A DNA stretch of 64,000 nt from Nymphaea colorata (GCF_008831285.2 NC_045142.1:20773354-20837353); one strand, 5' to 3'; shown: positions 22,579 to 35,320, counted from the stretch's first letter. Numbers and translations are program-made. Notes: generated by a model not told the origin, from the letters alone.

Positions 22579-23580
22579 CAAACAACAAAGGTACAAGGGC
22601 TACATTTTGCACTCATAGCTGAGTATTCCCATACCTTATTGCTCTATGCTGCAATCAATTCAGTCCGCCAAGAGGACTGCCATTCCAAGGCAGTGTAGCA
22701 TGATTTCCTTGCAAAACATGCATTTACATGTATAATTTCAGCCCCGCCAAGTAGAATTCTCCTTGCTTTATATATATATATATATACCTACCTATATAGA
22801 TTATTTATAAAATAAACTATATAACACTTACAAGGGTCTCTCTAACTGTACAGCCCCAGATTTTTTACTGTCAGCACCCTAGCTCCTTGGCGTTCTTGAT
22901 CCTCCAAGCAGCGGATAACAGTCACGTGGACCAGTGCCTCTTTGCTCTTGATCTTCACCCCAAGGTGCAGGAAAACAAGGGTTAGCTCTCACTTTTTCCT
23001 AATTTCTAAACGCTGGAACCCTTCCCCCTATGGCTGCAACAAATGGGAACCTGAGGTATGGGGTTAAATAAGGCCAATACATGGCAAGCAACACCCCCAA
23101 ATGATTTTTCTCAGGAAGGCTTCTCGGCTGCACTCAATCATCTTTTAGTTTCGTTTAATATTTTCAGTTACCACTTCTACCTAGGTATATATTTGGTAGG
23201 TAACCCACTCATTTCTTTCCATGACTGCCCCCTTTATGATATAGTTGACAGTTTCAACTATTTTTATCAGTTATTGAATCTACCAATTATAGCCTATACT
23301 CTTATTAAAATTTTGTGATAATAAAGAAAAAGAAAAAGAAAAACGTGGGCATTACAGCAACCAGCCGGTTTGAGCCGAAAGTGTTGGTTAGAAGGCAATC
23401 AGTTCCTAGAGATGATGTTAGCGACCATCAGTTTGTTTGATCAACTTTCAAAGGTCGCGAGTTATAGTGAAAAATTCAGCTTTTGGTATTGTTTTGGCTG
23501 CAAGAATGATATGTATAGAGGGATAAAATTTTGATATAGAAAGCATATTTAGATGGGTGATTTGTGATGTTAGAGGTGCT
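22215..23580. other. TA-rich intergenic stretch
   Basis: Contains (TA)n at 22535-22576 and 22769-22787. The GC-richer part at 22840-23050 (AGCGGATAACAGTCACGTGG and neighbours) resembles retrotransposon leader or LTR sequence in composition, but I cannot assign it. Confidence 0.35.
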
Positions 23581-24179
23581 TTCCTTCCAGTTTTCACTTT
23601 TCACCTGTACAAATCGGACCTTAGGCATGCAATATATTGGATCATATAGATATATATCCCTCCACGTACATCATTAAAAGGATCTCAAATGCCCACCTAA
23701 GCAAAAAATTAAGTCTAAGGTCACCTACGTTCTTTAGAGAGAGCTTTGCCTTTGACCATCTGTGTTGAAAACTCAAGCCGCATCGATTGAAGAAATTGAC
23801 AAGTGACATCCCATGACAACGCTGGTGGCTAAAGTTCAGTTTCTCCTCCACCACCAACCCCCTCTCCTCTTTATTCTTCTTCGGCCACTTGAATCTGTGG
23901 AACTGATCAATGCCCGATATGAGATATGAGATCGAGTTGCTGCACACTTCTGTGGATCCACAAGTATACAGTATCATAGGAAAAAAGATGAAGATTGGGT
24001 TATTTCTGAATTTTTTAGTGACGTACTATGTCTATTTTACACTTTTTAATTTTTTCATAACCTTTTTTTACCCTTTAAAATGTTCCTTTTCTACTATAAA
24101 CAGGGATACTTTGGTCATTATGTACCCATATACACAATTTTTTTACATATAACCTGTTTTGACAACCCGTTTCTACAGG

Positions 24180-24210
<31 letters not shown>

Positions 24211-24600
24211 ATCAATCTTCTTAGTCATCTTTTTCTTACAAGATATATCTTCTCTATATAGAGTACCTTCTTGGACCGGACACTCTTTTTCGCTACAACT
24301 GTGTTATTAATGCAAATCTGTTCGTGTTGGCCCATGTCCACCTGAACTCAGCTGAACACTCTCCACTCATTGCTCTCATCATGAGCAACTGTCATCACCC
24401 TCTTTCTCTCTCTCTCTCACTCTCTCTGATTTGGCCTGATTTGGTTTTTTATTCTGAAACAGCTCTTAAGGTAGAAAGATTAACGGAAGATGAGGACTGC
24501 GAAAGAGTCATGCATGGAATCTTCTTCTGCCAGATTTTTCTTTCTTTGACAAGTAGCCTAAACCAGTGTTGTTAGAGGTGCACACCTGCATGAGGTCTCT
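23580..24600. repeat. Repeat block Z, older partial copy
   Basis: Matches 31105-32390 (B) and 58300-59540 (D) in order: GCAATATATTGGATCATATA, CATCCCATGACAACGCTGGT, CTTGGACCGGACACTC and CTGAACTCAGCTGAACACTC. It is more diverged than B from D and has internal deletions, so it split off earlier. Confidence 0.7.
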
Positions 24601-24695
24601 GTGCATCACCTAGAAGAACGCCTCAAAGCATCTGAGTGATGCATCATTGACCTAATTAAGGTGTGTGGCATGACGACCTAATTAAGGTGTGTGGA

Positions 24696-24730
<35 letters not shown>

Positions 24731-24762
24731 CGTGTGTGTGTCTGTGTGTGTGTGTGTGTGTA
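24696..24762. repeat. (TA)n(TG)n microsatellite
   Basis: TA then TG/CG alternation, about 67 bp. Confidence 0.9.
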
Positions 24763-25119
24763 TCGAAATGGGGTAAAGCAACTGATCATTGCAAATGCAT
24801 CTTTTGATGGATTTGAGGTGACAATCAACTAGAAGACGCTGCTAGGTAGTTGCATTTGAGAACTCACAGAAAACCCGTGTTGGGGACATCCAGCTACAGC
24901 TTGATATGGAAGAGCAGCGACCTTTTGGGGTTAACAGATTTGGAGTTTAAGAAAGCTGTGGCATATAGAGAAAAGTCGACGTCAATAATTGTTTTAGAGC
25001 TACAAAATAAATGGAGACATGCAAAACATGATGTAACTTCACAAGAAATGGACTAAGTGTTGAGGTCTTTTCATGTATGACTATCAAAGCTAGTGCTATC
25101 TGGATGATAAAATCATGAA

Positions 25120-25270
25120 ATATTGGGCCGAGAACAAACTGGTACAATTCAAATAGGTTGATTCAAACCAATTTTCGCATGTAAAATGAAAAAAAAATGT
25201 AAAATAGATGACAAGAAAACACCAAAGTACAAATTAAGGACAGCAAAGAAACGATACATTCTTTGTCTTT
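25120..25270. repeat. Dispersed repeat R3, copy 3 (partial)
   Basis: Shares GGCCGAGAACAAACTGGTAC, CAAATAGGTTGATTCAAACC and ATAGATGACAAGAAAACACC with 19575-19700. Confidence 0.6.
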
Positions 25271-25309
25271 CTCCTGGCCTTGCTTGTCTTTAATTTAGTT
25301 GGCCCGAGA

Positions 25310-25515
25310 GAATTTGATTGTTGTTGGTGGTGGCCTTGTTTGTGTTCGATTTAGTTGATGTAGTATAGCCCATGTATCTCCTTCGTATCCATCAACAAAT
25401 CCTCCTTTGGGGTTTCTGGAGAAAATAACATGGCAATCAAGATATTTTGGTTAGTTTGCTAACGGATGGCTATTAGGAAATTTCTGTAACATAGAGCTGT
25501 GCTAGATTTGTCAAC
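25310..25515 (-). pseudogene. Copia GAG-pre-integrase fragment (minus strand)
   Basis: The minus strand reads an interrupted CHVIFS...DTKEIHGLYYI segment of the copia protease/pre-integrase linker. Nucleotide similarity to 20260-20415 extends through AGAAATTTCTGTAACATAGA. Very short and decayed. Confidence 0.45.
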
Positions 25516-25825
25516 AAGAGGAAAATGTCTAATTCCTTTAAACTAAAGTTGTAGATCCATGTATTTGAAGTTGGCATACATGGTTTGTATTTTCTGGTGG
25601 AAGATTTGGATCATTCCCAATTAAGTGTTCTTTCCTAAAGCTCGTTTCGTTTTCCACCACTTATTGCAAACCCTAAGAATGGAGCTTTTAGCTATCCTGA
25701 GGGATTTCTCGCTGTCAGATTGGTTCCTCTCTTCTTCTCTGCTGCTTCTATTTTCTTTTGGTTCGTCCTTTTTTTTAAGTTGTACTGTGACTTCCATTAC
25801 TCTGGATGTTTTTAGTTTCACTTAA

Positions 25826-25831
<6 letters not shown>

Positions 25832-25875
<44 letters not shown>
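25832..25875. repeat. (CT)n microsatellite
   Basis: 44 bp of CT; the homologous place in unit B's second X copy is (CT)n at 41610-41653. Confidence 0.95.
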
Positions 25876-25879
<4 letters not shown>

Positions 25880-26210
25880 TGTGTGCATGTGCATATATAT
25901 GTATATATAAATAACATACCACTCAGATAAGGGACAGAAGCTGGGCGTCCTTTTCTTTATAATTTAGCACTATCTTAAAATATATTTGGGGATAAACATA
26001 CATTAAGTTAGTTATTTTTTATTTTATTAATATAACATAATAATTAAAAAAGGAATGGCACTTATAACATCAAAATTTTAATATTAGAAAAATACTTTTT
26101 CTTATAAAAGTAATTTGAACATAAACATTGTTTAGATTAAATTAGTGTTTATAATCAAGACATTAGGAGATTCATATTTTGTTCAGAACACTTTTTAACA
26201 CAAATATAAG

Positions 26211-26303
26211 AGGTCTGTTGGTTTTTGTTTGTGATCGAAGTAGTGTGTGTGTGTGTATATATAATGTAAGAGGTCTGTTGGATTTTGTTTGTGATCCAAG
26301 TAG

Positions 26304-26330
<27 letters not shown>
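26211..26330. repeat. 60-bp tandem duplication with GT tails
   Basis: AGGTCTGTTGG...TTTTGTTTGTGATC(G/C)AAG followed by a GT/TA run occurs at 26211 and again at 26271. The homologous place at 42016 has one copy. Confidence 0.8.
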
Positions 26331-26341
<11 letters not shown>

Positions 26342-26503
26342 GATGGCTGTATATATATATATATATATATATTGAATGGTGAACTGACTTTTTAAAGTTA
26401 TTCAGCCATCTAATCACGATTGTCCGATCTAACTTGATAGATAGTTAGGAGAAAAATAAAGAGAAAAAAGTGATATGTATTTTCATAATAAATTATTAGT
26501 TAT

Positions 26504-26515
26504 ACACACACACAC

Positions 26516-26551
<36 letters not shown>
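26504..26551. repeat. (CA)n(TA)n microsatellite
   Basis: About 48 bp of CA then TA alternation. Confidence 0.9.
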
Positions 26552-26556
<5 letters not shown>

Positions 26557-27387
26557 TTCAATGACAGTGCTATCTCTTTTATAACAAAAAATATTGAGAA
26601 AAGTCTTATCAGTGTAAATTATTTGTTTCTATTCAACAGGGTGGTTCCCCTCTTTTCTGAATTCTCCACCACTAAAAGTGAAGTGTGGTGGAAGAAAGAA
26701 ACAAAGTGACAGCTCCACGCGTTTTGAGTTCTTATGCATGTCTAGAGAGAGGGAGAGCAAACAGAAAGATGGAATTCCTTCCGGCATCAGCTAGCGACGA
26801 TCGGCAACCATGAAGATTCATGAGGACCGTGCTGTAGGTACTGTGAATAGCTTTAAAATAGGGAAGGGAAGCTGGACGATCTTGGCAGGGTGTCTTTCAG
26901 ATGTGGTTTCATTAGCATATGTGTTTTCTATAGGCTTTTGTGGTGATGCTGATTTGTGTTGAAGTCGGTGATATACATGAGAGACTTCCTTCATAAAAAA
27001 GGTCGAAAAGTTGTGGAAACTTGTTCTTCTGCTTGAAGAGCATATAATTAGACTGTCAATTGCTTCTGATGTAACAGATTTGGATTTTTCTTGTTGCCAT
27101 GGTATTCATAATTCATGTCTTCGATAGCCACCATATTGCCATGGGAAGCACAATCTACCAACTTCACATAAGTATTTTGATTCGAGCCTTTCTATTCCAC
27201 CTCTAAGTCTGCGTCTTTCCCACCAAGACAGGAACTTTAATATCAATGATGTCATATCATGTAAATTAATGGTTTCTATTCAACAGGGTCGTTCCTCTCT
27301 TTTTTTACTTGTCTACCACTGAAAGTGAAAGTGTGGTGGAAGAAAGAAACAAAGTAAGAGCTCCATGACCTTTGACTTTTCTTGCAT

Positions 27388-27388
<1 letters not shown>

Positions 27389-27424
<36 letters not shown>
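27389..27424. repeat. (GA)n microsatellite in X'
   Basis: 36 bp of GA inside the X repeat. Other X copies have shorter, interrupted GA here (about 8990-9025, 42716-42740). Confidence 0.9.
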
Positions 27425-27428
<4 letters not shown>

Positions 27429-28187
27429 TATTACATGTTTTGTTCTTATTTTAAATAGTAGTCTGTGCTGGCGAGTGGAAAAGAGAGATGAGTCCAACAA
27501 ATCCTAAGATCAGTTTTAACAAAAGAACTGAAGTATGCAACTTTAGTTTGAAAGTGGAGAGCTCTTCGGGACGTAATGGATCCTTCAGGTCCCTTTTTCA
27601 ACAATACCGAGGAGTAACCAGTCATTACATGATCAAGATGGTTGAAGTTTTCTTGGGAATAAGATGAATGGTGAAGAAGTTTAACAACACTGTGATTGTT
27701 CTGATTCTCAAGATAGAAGGAGCTACAAGTGTACACCAGTAGCAACCTATTTCCCCATGTAACTTCTTATATAAAGTCATTTCAAACGTGCTGGCTCTTA
27801 GAGAGGCTTCAGGAAACACAATCCCAATTGTTAAATAAATTTTTCGTTGACCTATTATAGCGCACCTGTTTGGATGGAGAGAAAGTAGGATAAAAGGAAA
27901 AGAATGGAAAGGGAAAGAAAGGATTTTGGAAGAAAAGTAGAGGAAAGAAAATAGAATGAAACAAATTGTTATAAAAGCTTGTTTGAATAGAAAGAAAAAG
28001 AATTGTTCAAACTATGTTTGTTTCGACTACACAAAGGAAAAGAAAGAAATAATTTAAGTTGGTTTACAAAATACCCCAAAGACTCTAGAACTTATTATGC
28101 AAGTAAAATATTTTTGATTTAGTTACACGGCTGGATTCCAAGGGTCACATGTCAATCTTTAAAAACCTATTTTATATGTAGCATAAT

Positions 28188-28189
<2 letters not shown>

Positions 28190-28277
<88 letters not shown>
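28190..28277. repeat. (TA)44 microsatellite
   Basis: 88 bp of uninterrupted TA; the same locus in unit D is 59 bp (55159-55217). Confidence 0.95.
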
Positions 28278-28281
<4 letters not shown>

Positions 28282-28300
28282 CTTTATCTAGTGACACCAC

Positions 28301-28490
28301 CAGTGGCAGAGCTAGAAATTTCTGATTGAGGGGCACTCTGTTTAGTTTTAAACTTGAAGGGTCACTCATATGTAAAAGAAAAAAAAAAAAAACAATAAAA
28401 GTCAATTATGTTTACATATGTAAATAAGGCAAAATTTGTAGGCTTGTGTGGGTAATTGCCCACACCAGCTACAATGTAACTCTGCCACTG
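28301..28490. mobile_element. Tip100-like hAT MITE with target duplication (unit B)
   Basis: 190 bp with termini CAGTGGCAGAGCTA and AACTCTGCCACTG (11 of 12 outer bases inverted-complementary). The flanks GACACCAC (28293-28300) and GAGACCAT (28491-28498) match at 6 of 8 positions, consistent with the 8-bp duplication of hAT insertion. The inside has GTGTGGGTAATTGCCCACAC near the right end. No coding. The copy in unit D shares both flanks, so insertion predates that duplication. Confidence 0.75.
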
Positions 28491-28539
28491 GAGACCATCA
28501 GATTACCTCTTCATGTTTCACCACATGGCACTTGTATTT

Positions 28540-28920
28540 GTCATTCGTCATGCAATAAAAATATTTTGGAGATGAATATTTCAATTAGTTTGACTATCTT
28601 GGAAGGCTTGAAGTGAATTGTGGCTGCTGGAAGAAAGGAACATGCTTTTGAGAGTGACTCTAGCACCATTAGTAGCCATTCTTTAGAATTTGCAATTTCT
28701 TTTGAATTTTGACAATGATGCTCTGAGCAGCAGTGATCATCTGAGGAATTTGATGTGAAAGGATGGAGGCCTCATTGTGGCCTACTAAATTTGAACATTG
28801 AAGAAGGTGAGCCTGCATATGCTGGTGAGGACATTCCACTTGAAGGGGATGAAAACAATGAAGCAAAATGAGTCTGAATATTATAATGAAGATGAAGAAG
28901 GTGAATAGATAGGTTGCACA
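28540..28920. other. Unrecognised stretch, coding-like in parts
   Basis: The plus strand has a short run FDVKGWRPHCGLLNLNIEEG and following acidic residues; the minus strand has a Ser/Pro-rich run of 65 codons ending at 28669. The unit D copy (55780-56110) keeps both only partly. It could be the end of a transposase-type gene; I cannot assign it. Confidence 0.2.
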
Positions 28921-29430
28921 TTATAAATGTTTGATAATATGATGTAAAAGCAGTAAAACGTTTATTGTAAAAGTCTTTAAGACCTCAAATTTTATCATGG
29001 TTATCATGTCTTACCATTATTATGTCTGTAGATGAAGATTTGTGAATTTTTATTATGTGTGTAACATTGTGATGAGTTGTTTTATATAGGAAACATTTTT
29101 CTTGGTTTTATCAGAATTTATTGCTATTTTTTCTTTTTTAATTGTGAATGCATTACAAAAATAAATTTACAATATGTTACCATACATATATAGGTTAGCC
29201 TGATCGATAAGTGATACGATACCGCTTTAACAATATTGTTTCTTTCTTCAAATTAAGTTTCCTACAGTTTCAAGTATTGTCTTATGAGATTGAACAATGA
29301 CTAGGTGGCCAAATTTGTTCAACAGAATTAAGAGCCTCAAGTGCAGTTGTCTAGGGAGTTGCTAATGGGAATATATATACATATATATGAGTGTGTGTGT
29401 CTGTGTGTTGAAATTAGGCAGCTATTTCTG

Positions 29431-29576
29431 TGCTCGGATGGTTATTTTGTATTGTTAAAAACTGCCATAAAAGTTGGATTCCATAATTGAAAACCATGGT
29501 CAAGCAATTGATCGTTGCAAATGCATATTTTGCGATGTCTTTTATTGACACCAAACAAACAAATAACCATCCAGCC
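29431..29576. mobile_element. Short inverted-repeat MITE in Y (unit B)
   Basis: GGATGGTTATTT near 29436 and AAATAACCATCC ending 29572. A second matching segment (ATAAAAG in both arms) extends the pairing inward. Same element as 10828-10976 and about 56630-56775. Confidence 0.5.
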
Positions 29577-29855
29577 GTGGAGGTTCATCTTTGAATCACT
29601 TGAATATTTAGAAATGATCGCGCCAATTCATTGTTAATCACCCATTTTAATTACCCTTAAACATGTTTAAAGTATGATGACATTCGTTTATTTTCCAGTC
29701 AACCTTGTACAATAGATGGATCATATGAATATCCCATCAAAGGATGTAGGATAGCCCAGCAAAGCAAAATTACTATGATCTTTCAAAAAATTGATTCCTC
29801 ATGACATGAATAATTTCACGCTAGCCCGCCAAATTGTGATCTCAGCCCCTTCTTT

Positions 29856-30015
29856 AGTGGTGGAGCAAAGACTTTTTGGCTGAAGGGCACGTGAATCACT
29901 GACCTGGGTTTGATGTGGGGACTATGATGTGACAGCAACTAGGTCCAGCATCGTCGCAACAATACTGATGTGGGGCAATGGTGCACAGGAACCCACACTT
30001 CGCTTCAATACTTCC
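29856..30015. mobile_element. Tip100-like hAT MITE remnant in Y (unit B)
   Basis: Left end AGTGGTGGAGCAAAG, inner GAAGGGCACGTGA, right part ACCCACACTTCGCTTCAATA. Terminus degraded. Confidence 0.4.
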
Positions 30016-30714
30016 CTTTTTACAGCATGTTTACCGCTTATTGTTGTTACCAAAGGAATACGTTAAGATATCTCTCTTATTGATCAAATGGTGATTGGAA
30101 TTCTTCAACACAAGAATATTCAAATGCTATTACTAAAAATTGCTTGGATTGTGGAGAAGGGTGCAGAAAACACAAAAAGTTGCATGCAATCCCCGGTAAA
30201 TGACGGAAGAACTTGTTACATCACTAGCTAATGTCACCAGCGACCGCAAGTCCCTTGGAAAAATGTTCCAATCTTGGTGTCTATAAGTTATGACATAGAA
30301 AGTGGATTAATTACTGTCATTTGCATATTTAATTACCTATTGGATGTCTCATGAATAGAACGAGGGGCTCCCTCGACAGTTTCCGAACGCAAAAAATCTA
30401 TTTGATTTCACAAGCAGTGGCTGCTGGAAGTTCTTGCAGCGCAATTACATTATTATACAAGAATTTCTGTTAGGTACTGGAAAACTATATATTTTAAACT
30501 TATAACATGATGACTTCTCAACATGATTGCAAGGTAAGCTAAGCAAGGTTATAATCAATCACCAAAATATGGAGTACATCACTAACTTGTGGAGTTTGGT
30601 GCATGTTGGATGGAGAGTCTATTTTTCACACCTTCAAACTAAGCAGAGTCCAAAAATCACCAAAATGGTTTTCAGCTAGAGATCAAGCTGAAGACAAATA
30701 GAACCCTAAAGGGG

Positions 30715-30859
30715 TAGTGGAAAAGCCAAATTTCTGACTGGGGGGTAGTATTATTTTAACTTTCAACTTTAAGGTATATAAAAAAAAATTAAAAAAAAGA
30801 AGTATCAATGAATGGTACAGGAAATTGCTTACAAAACCTGCAATGAGGCTCCACTACTG
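30715..30859. mobile_element. Small Tip100-like MITE (unit B)
   Basis: TAGTGGAAAAGCC at the left and GGCTCCACTACTG at the right are inverted partners with a 3-base offset. 145 bp, non-coding. Confidence 0.5.
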
Positions 30860-32100
30860 TTAAGGAGTCATTCGGCAGCAGGGACACTCGTACAGTTTTC
30901 ATAATAAGAACAACCCCTAAATAGGTAGGCAAAATGGGGGATGCTTAGCAGAAGTCTAACCGAGCATAAGTGACTATACACAATTTCCCTGGATCTCTTT
31001 CCTCCAATGAAAAAGATTGAAAACCTGAAAGTGAAAAAACAGAAAAGAAGAGAAAACATATATATTTAGATGGGTGCTTTATGTTACTTCATGCCTAAGA
31101 AGGTGCGGTCCTTGCAGTTTTCACTTTTAACCTATACAAATCAGACCTTAGGCATGCAATATATTGGATCATATAGATATGTAGCCCTCCACATACGTCA
31201 TCAAAAGTATATCAGATGCCCACTTAAGAAAGAAATTAAGTCGAAGATGTCTGAGAAAACTTGTTCCTATAGATGGATAAGCAAATGTAGTCCATCAGTT
31301 CGAGAACCAATTCCAGATTTTTTAAAGTTTTATCTCATCCACAGCATCGCATTGATTGAGGAATCAACAAGCGATATCCCGTGACAATGATGGTGGCCAA
31401 AGTGCAGTTTCTTCTCTCCACCGCCTGCAGACCCGAAGCCCCGATATGAGATTGAGTTGCATGCACATCCGAACTCACAAGTATGCAGTGGAAAAAAGAT
31501 GGGGTTTTCATATGTTCAATTTTTTTAATAAAGAAATGTTTATTTTAGACTTTTTTGACCTTTTCATAACCTTTTTTCTACACTTTTAAAATGTTTCTTT
31601 TTTATTATATACAGAGAAAAAAAGATGGGGTTGGGGTACTTTTAAATTTTTTAATAAAATGATGTTTATTTTAGACTTTTTAACTCTTTCATTTTTTAAC
31701 TCTTTCACATATATATATATATATATATCCTCTTCTTTGAAGATATGTCTTTTCTGTAATACCTTTTCTTGGACCGGATACTCTCCTTTCATTATGGCTG
31801 TTACTTTAATACAAATATGTTCGTGTTGTCCCATGTCCACCTGAACTCTAAACCCAGTTATATATGTGTCATACTAATGCAAAAAAAATTGAAAATAGTC
31901 CCAATTCACACCGAAAAAAAACATTGGGAAGAAGTCAAAAAAAAAAAAAATAAAGGACATACCTTTTGAAAATTACTACAATGTCCCCTTACTCTTGGGT
32001 ATGTATGTTGGGTAGCCTTAATCGGGCACTAAACTCAATCTACCCTGAACTCAGCTGAATGCTCTCCACTCATGGCCTCTTCATGAGCAACTGTCACCAC

Positions 32101-32104
<4 letters not shown>

Positions 32105-32142
<38 letters not shown>
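32105..32142. repeat. (CT)n microsatellite in Z
   Basis: 38 bp of CT; the unit D equivalent (59298-59333) is interrupted. Confidence 0.9.
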
Positions 32143-32148
<6 letters not shown>

Positions 32149-34437
32149 CCTCTCTCCTCTTTCTTTCTGATTCAGCCTGATTTGTTCTTTTATTCTAAAA
32201 CAGCTCTTAGGGATGGTGGAAGGATTAATGGACGATGTGGGCTATTAGAGAGAGAGACATGCATGGAATATTCTTGTGTCAGAATACCATTGCATCCATG
32301 GGTCACATTTTCTTTCTTTGACAAGTAGCCTAAACCATTGCGTCCGGCGTTGTTAGCCGACATGAGGTCTATGTGCATGACCTAGCAGAACGCCTCAGTA
32401 GGAAACATATAAATATTAAACATCAATCAAGAAGAAGTTGCATGGTGGGTCCGGCCATCTGAAGAGCACGGCTGGACCGTCGATGGATTGAGCCCAGTTT
32501 CTTGGACTGGCCTGCCCTGATTGCGTTTTGAGAAATCCAGGACTTGTCAAACACGATGAGAAGCCATTGAGTTCACAGTTTTCCAAAGGAAAAAGACCGA
32601 CCTCATCGGTTCGCAGTTTGAATGGGTCGCCGCAAAACACAGTTACTCGTCGGTGGCGAAGCAAGATATTCAGTGCTGACAGGCTGGCCTTTCAGAAAAT
32701 CAGTGGCCGAGGGATGCCATATGCTAATCAGCAAAATAGCTACGGAGCTTTAGCAAGTAAACTAGTAATTTTTGTGTGCCTGTGTGGACAATTTCCCAGA
32801 CAAGCCCACATGTTCCTGCATCATTCTTGAAAAATAGGAGTTGCCTATTGTGATACTTATCAATCCGCCTTAATGGTACTTTAATTCTTCATACTCTCAC
32901 ATTCTGTTTTTCTCTTGTAAAAGTTGGTTGGAAGCAGCTGATTTGAATTGTAGGGGCTTGGCTTGGGTTGATCCAAAGTGTTATACAAATCGGCTAATAT
33001 TTATTTATTTATTTATGTTTACTTAGAAGAAACTCTCTTCTTCGTAAGACCACCAAGGTGGACGTACTGTACTTCATTCAACTCGAATATTGTTCTTGCC
33101 ATGGTTTGCAGACAAGAGAAATAACACACTAGAATGTGACAGCGGCCACAAGATTCAATCCTTGAATTCCTTGGATATGAACTGCCTTGCAGCCCAGTTT
33201 CCCTACGTGCCTTGAGGCAATCAGCCAATCTATATTCAAGTGATTCGGAATGAAGCATGATTTAACCAATTCATCAACAATCACCCATTTTAAAAGATGT
33301 AGATGTCATTATGGGTTTCTTTCAGTTTCCACTTGAATTTACAATTCATTCAGAGAAATTTCCAAAATATTGACAAAGTAGCTCCCAGCTTGATCTCACT
33401 CTCAAACTGCAGGCCCACACGGACCATCTACAGTCCAGCATCTGCAGTTTGGCATGGTTGAGGAATCAATCAATGACATCATTGGAGTTGGTCAAAGAGG
33501 GCATCTGCAGTTTAACCCAACCTGGGGACGTCAAAGGCTTGGGTTAGGTCCGAGCAAGCTGGCTCTCACCTAAATGAATGTGGGTGAACCAGATCTGGAA
33601 TAGCATTAGGCTGGACCAAGGCTTGACAAAGCCGTGCTTGGGCTGACCCAAAGCCTTTATTGGCAGTCCAAGCCTGTTCTGTTTATTTATTGGGCCTGGG
33701 CCTGACCATCAACTTCATGTTTATCTTGTACTCCTCCCAATATCTATCCTTATTTGAAACTCTTCACTTTTCATTTTCTAATTTTTTGGAAACCATGGGG
33801 AATATGTCAAGAGTTTGTATGGGAGTCGACTGCTGACATTATGCCAAAGAATGTGGAAAAAAAAAGTATAAAGGTATGTATTTGGGCCAAGTCAAGCCCC
33901 CAATACACAACCCAGGCCAGCTATCCCAGCGACTTTTTTATCTGGCCAGTAGGTCAAATGGTCCCAATTGTCCATCTGGTGCCTGGCCCAGTTCCTACCA
34001 TTAGAGTCAAGTCATAGTGTTTTAGCAGCATATATACAGGACTTTTGCTATGAAGTTCCCACTGATCTTGTGTGTGTGAGAGGTTTGCCATCATTGAGAA
34101 CTTACTTTTCAGCTAATTAATATTTTTGGGTGATGCATTTGAAAGAGGCCTAGCTTAAAACCGAACATGGAATCTTTTGCACCCTTTAGATATGATCAAA
34201 GTCATTTTGTGCATGATTTTATAGTAATCTAATTAAAATATCATTAGACACCATACAATGGTGCTACTTAGTCTTCATCTATAAAAATTAAAACTACTTA
34301 TGATATTACTAGTACTTTTATATGGGAGAATTCTAGCATTTGAATGCCCAGTGTTGTTAGGTAATTAAAAAGTTAAAAATCTATGGTTGAAAGCACCACA
34401 AACTGTTGTTGAAATCACGATAAACTATTATAAAAAC

Positions 34438-34740
34438 ACACTACCAGAAACCATCAACCGTTGCTAATACCCCTATAGTATCTCTATTTTAGCAAATAAT
34501 GTTTTATTTTGGGCTATATGACAATATCTAGCATCCTTCAAATTTGAATACACACACACACACATATTCAAATTTGTCATTTCTTAGATCTTGTCTTATT
34601 ACTAAAAATAAAGATCGGTCGCTAAAGCATGCGGCTGTATTAGCAACAGTGTAACAAATAGTGCCTATTTATGGCACTTTTTTTAATGGTTTATGGGTTT
34701 ATCAGTGACATATTTTAAATCTATTAGTCATCCAACATCC
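34438..34740. mobile_element. Possible CACTA-like terminus
   Basis: CACTACCAGAAACCATCAAC resembles the CACTAC(A/C)AGAAA start of plant CACTA elements and is followed by short repeats such as GTTGCTAATA and TTAGCAA, as in subterminal regions. Equivalent sites are near 49718 and 61527. The opposite terminus and a 3-bp target duplication were not found. Confidence 0.3.
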
Positions 34741-34752
34741 AGAAGATTAAAA

Positions 34753-34798
<46 letters not shown>

Positions 34799-35320
34799 TA
34801 TTTTATAAATATTTATCTGTATTTATAATTATATTTATCACTAGGAACCTTATTTTCCTAAGAGTATGTTAACTTGTCAACCTTCTTCCTTCAACTATTC
34901 ATTAAGGTTCTTAGTTCTTGAAAATGGTAATATTCAAAAAAATATTGCTTCTTTCCACTTTCTTCTGTATTGCTAAAAATAATGTAGACCACAAAAATGC
35001 ATCGGAGCCCCAACCCTGTGATGTATACCTTGCCCCTTCAATGGGGGCTCGAAATGCCACACTTTCCTTGACGAGGAACCGTTCTGATGCAACAAGGCTG
35101 GGTTTCTCCTTCTATTAATGATGAAAAATAATATAAAGAAAAAAAAATCAACAGAAAAAACACAATTAAGAACTGGCCTCTAAGTAAGCCTCATCACTCT
35201 CTTGCTCACTCAGCAAATTTTTCATGGTCAGGGTCAGCACTTTTCAGGATTTGTCTGACCTGAATCAGTGACCTTCAGTATCATTAATGTTCGCTTTTCT
35301 TTTGTTTTTTGTTTTTTTGA

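Larger units (their letters stand above)
25830..27490. repeat. Repeat block X', unit B leader
   Basis: Matches 41610-42800: (CT)n, CATACCACT, an AT-rich part with AACATACATTAAGTTAGTTA, the AAGAGGTCTGTTGG element, then TAGGTACTGTGAATAGC to the GAAAGTGTGGTGGAAGAAAG segment. The last part also matches 8385-9090 and 48590-49270. An extra partial copy of the segment's end sits at 26630-26790. No coding similarity. Confidence 0.75.
27840..29330. repeat. Leader of block Y, unit B
   Basis: Collinear with 54815-56570 in unit D, which has 265 bp more (55224-55490). It begins with a purine-rich stretch (GTTTGGATGGAGAGAAAG and related) common in plant MITEs, then (TA)n, a hAT MITE and an unrecognised part at 28540-28920. 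Just left of it, 27490-27840 shows no recognisable feature. Confidence 0.75.
29330..30980. repeat. Repeat block Y, unit B
   Basis: Collinear with 56570-58140 at very high identity and with 10745-12310 at lower identity. It includes the short MITE (29431-29576), a hAT remnant (29856-30015) and a small MITE (30715-30859). No coding similarity. Confidence 0.85.
30980..35293. repeat. Repeat block Z, unit B
   Basis: Collinear with 58140-62355 (D). Its right part (from 33846) matches 49407-50370 (C) and its left part matches 23580-24600. Contents: (CT)n at 32105-32142, a GC-richer part at 32430-32700 related to 41238-41480, a part at 33520-34010 rich in GGGCTTGG/CCAAGCCC-type words in both orientations, a CACTA-like end near 34438, and (TA)n at 34756-34793. 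No credible gene. Confidence 0.8.

Noticed and set aside
28190-28405. 71-codon minus-strand frame
   Set aside because: Mostly the Tyr-Ile translation of a (TA)n microsatellite.
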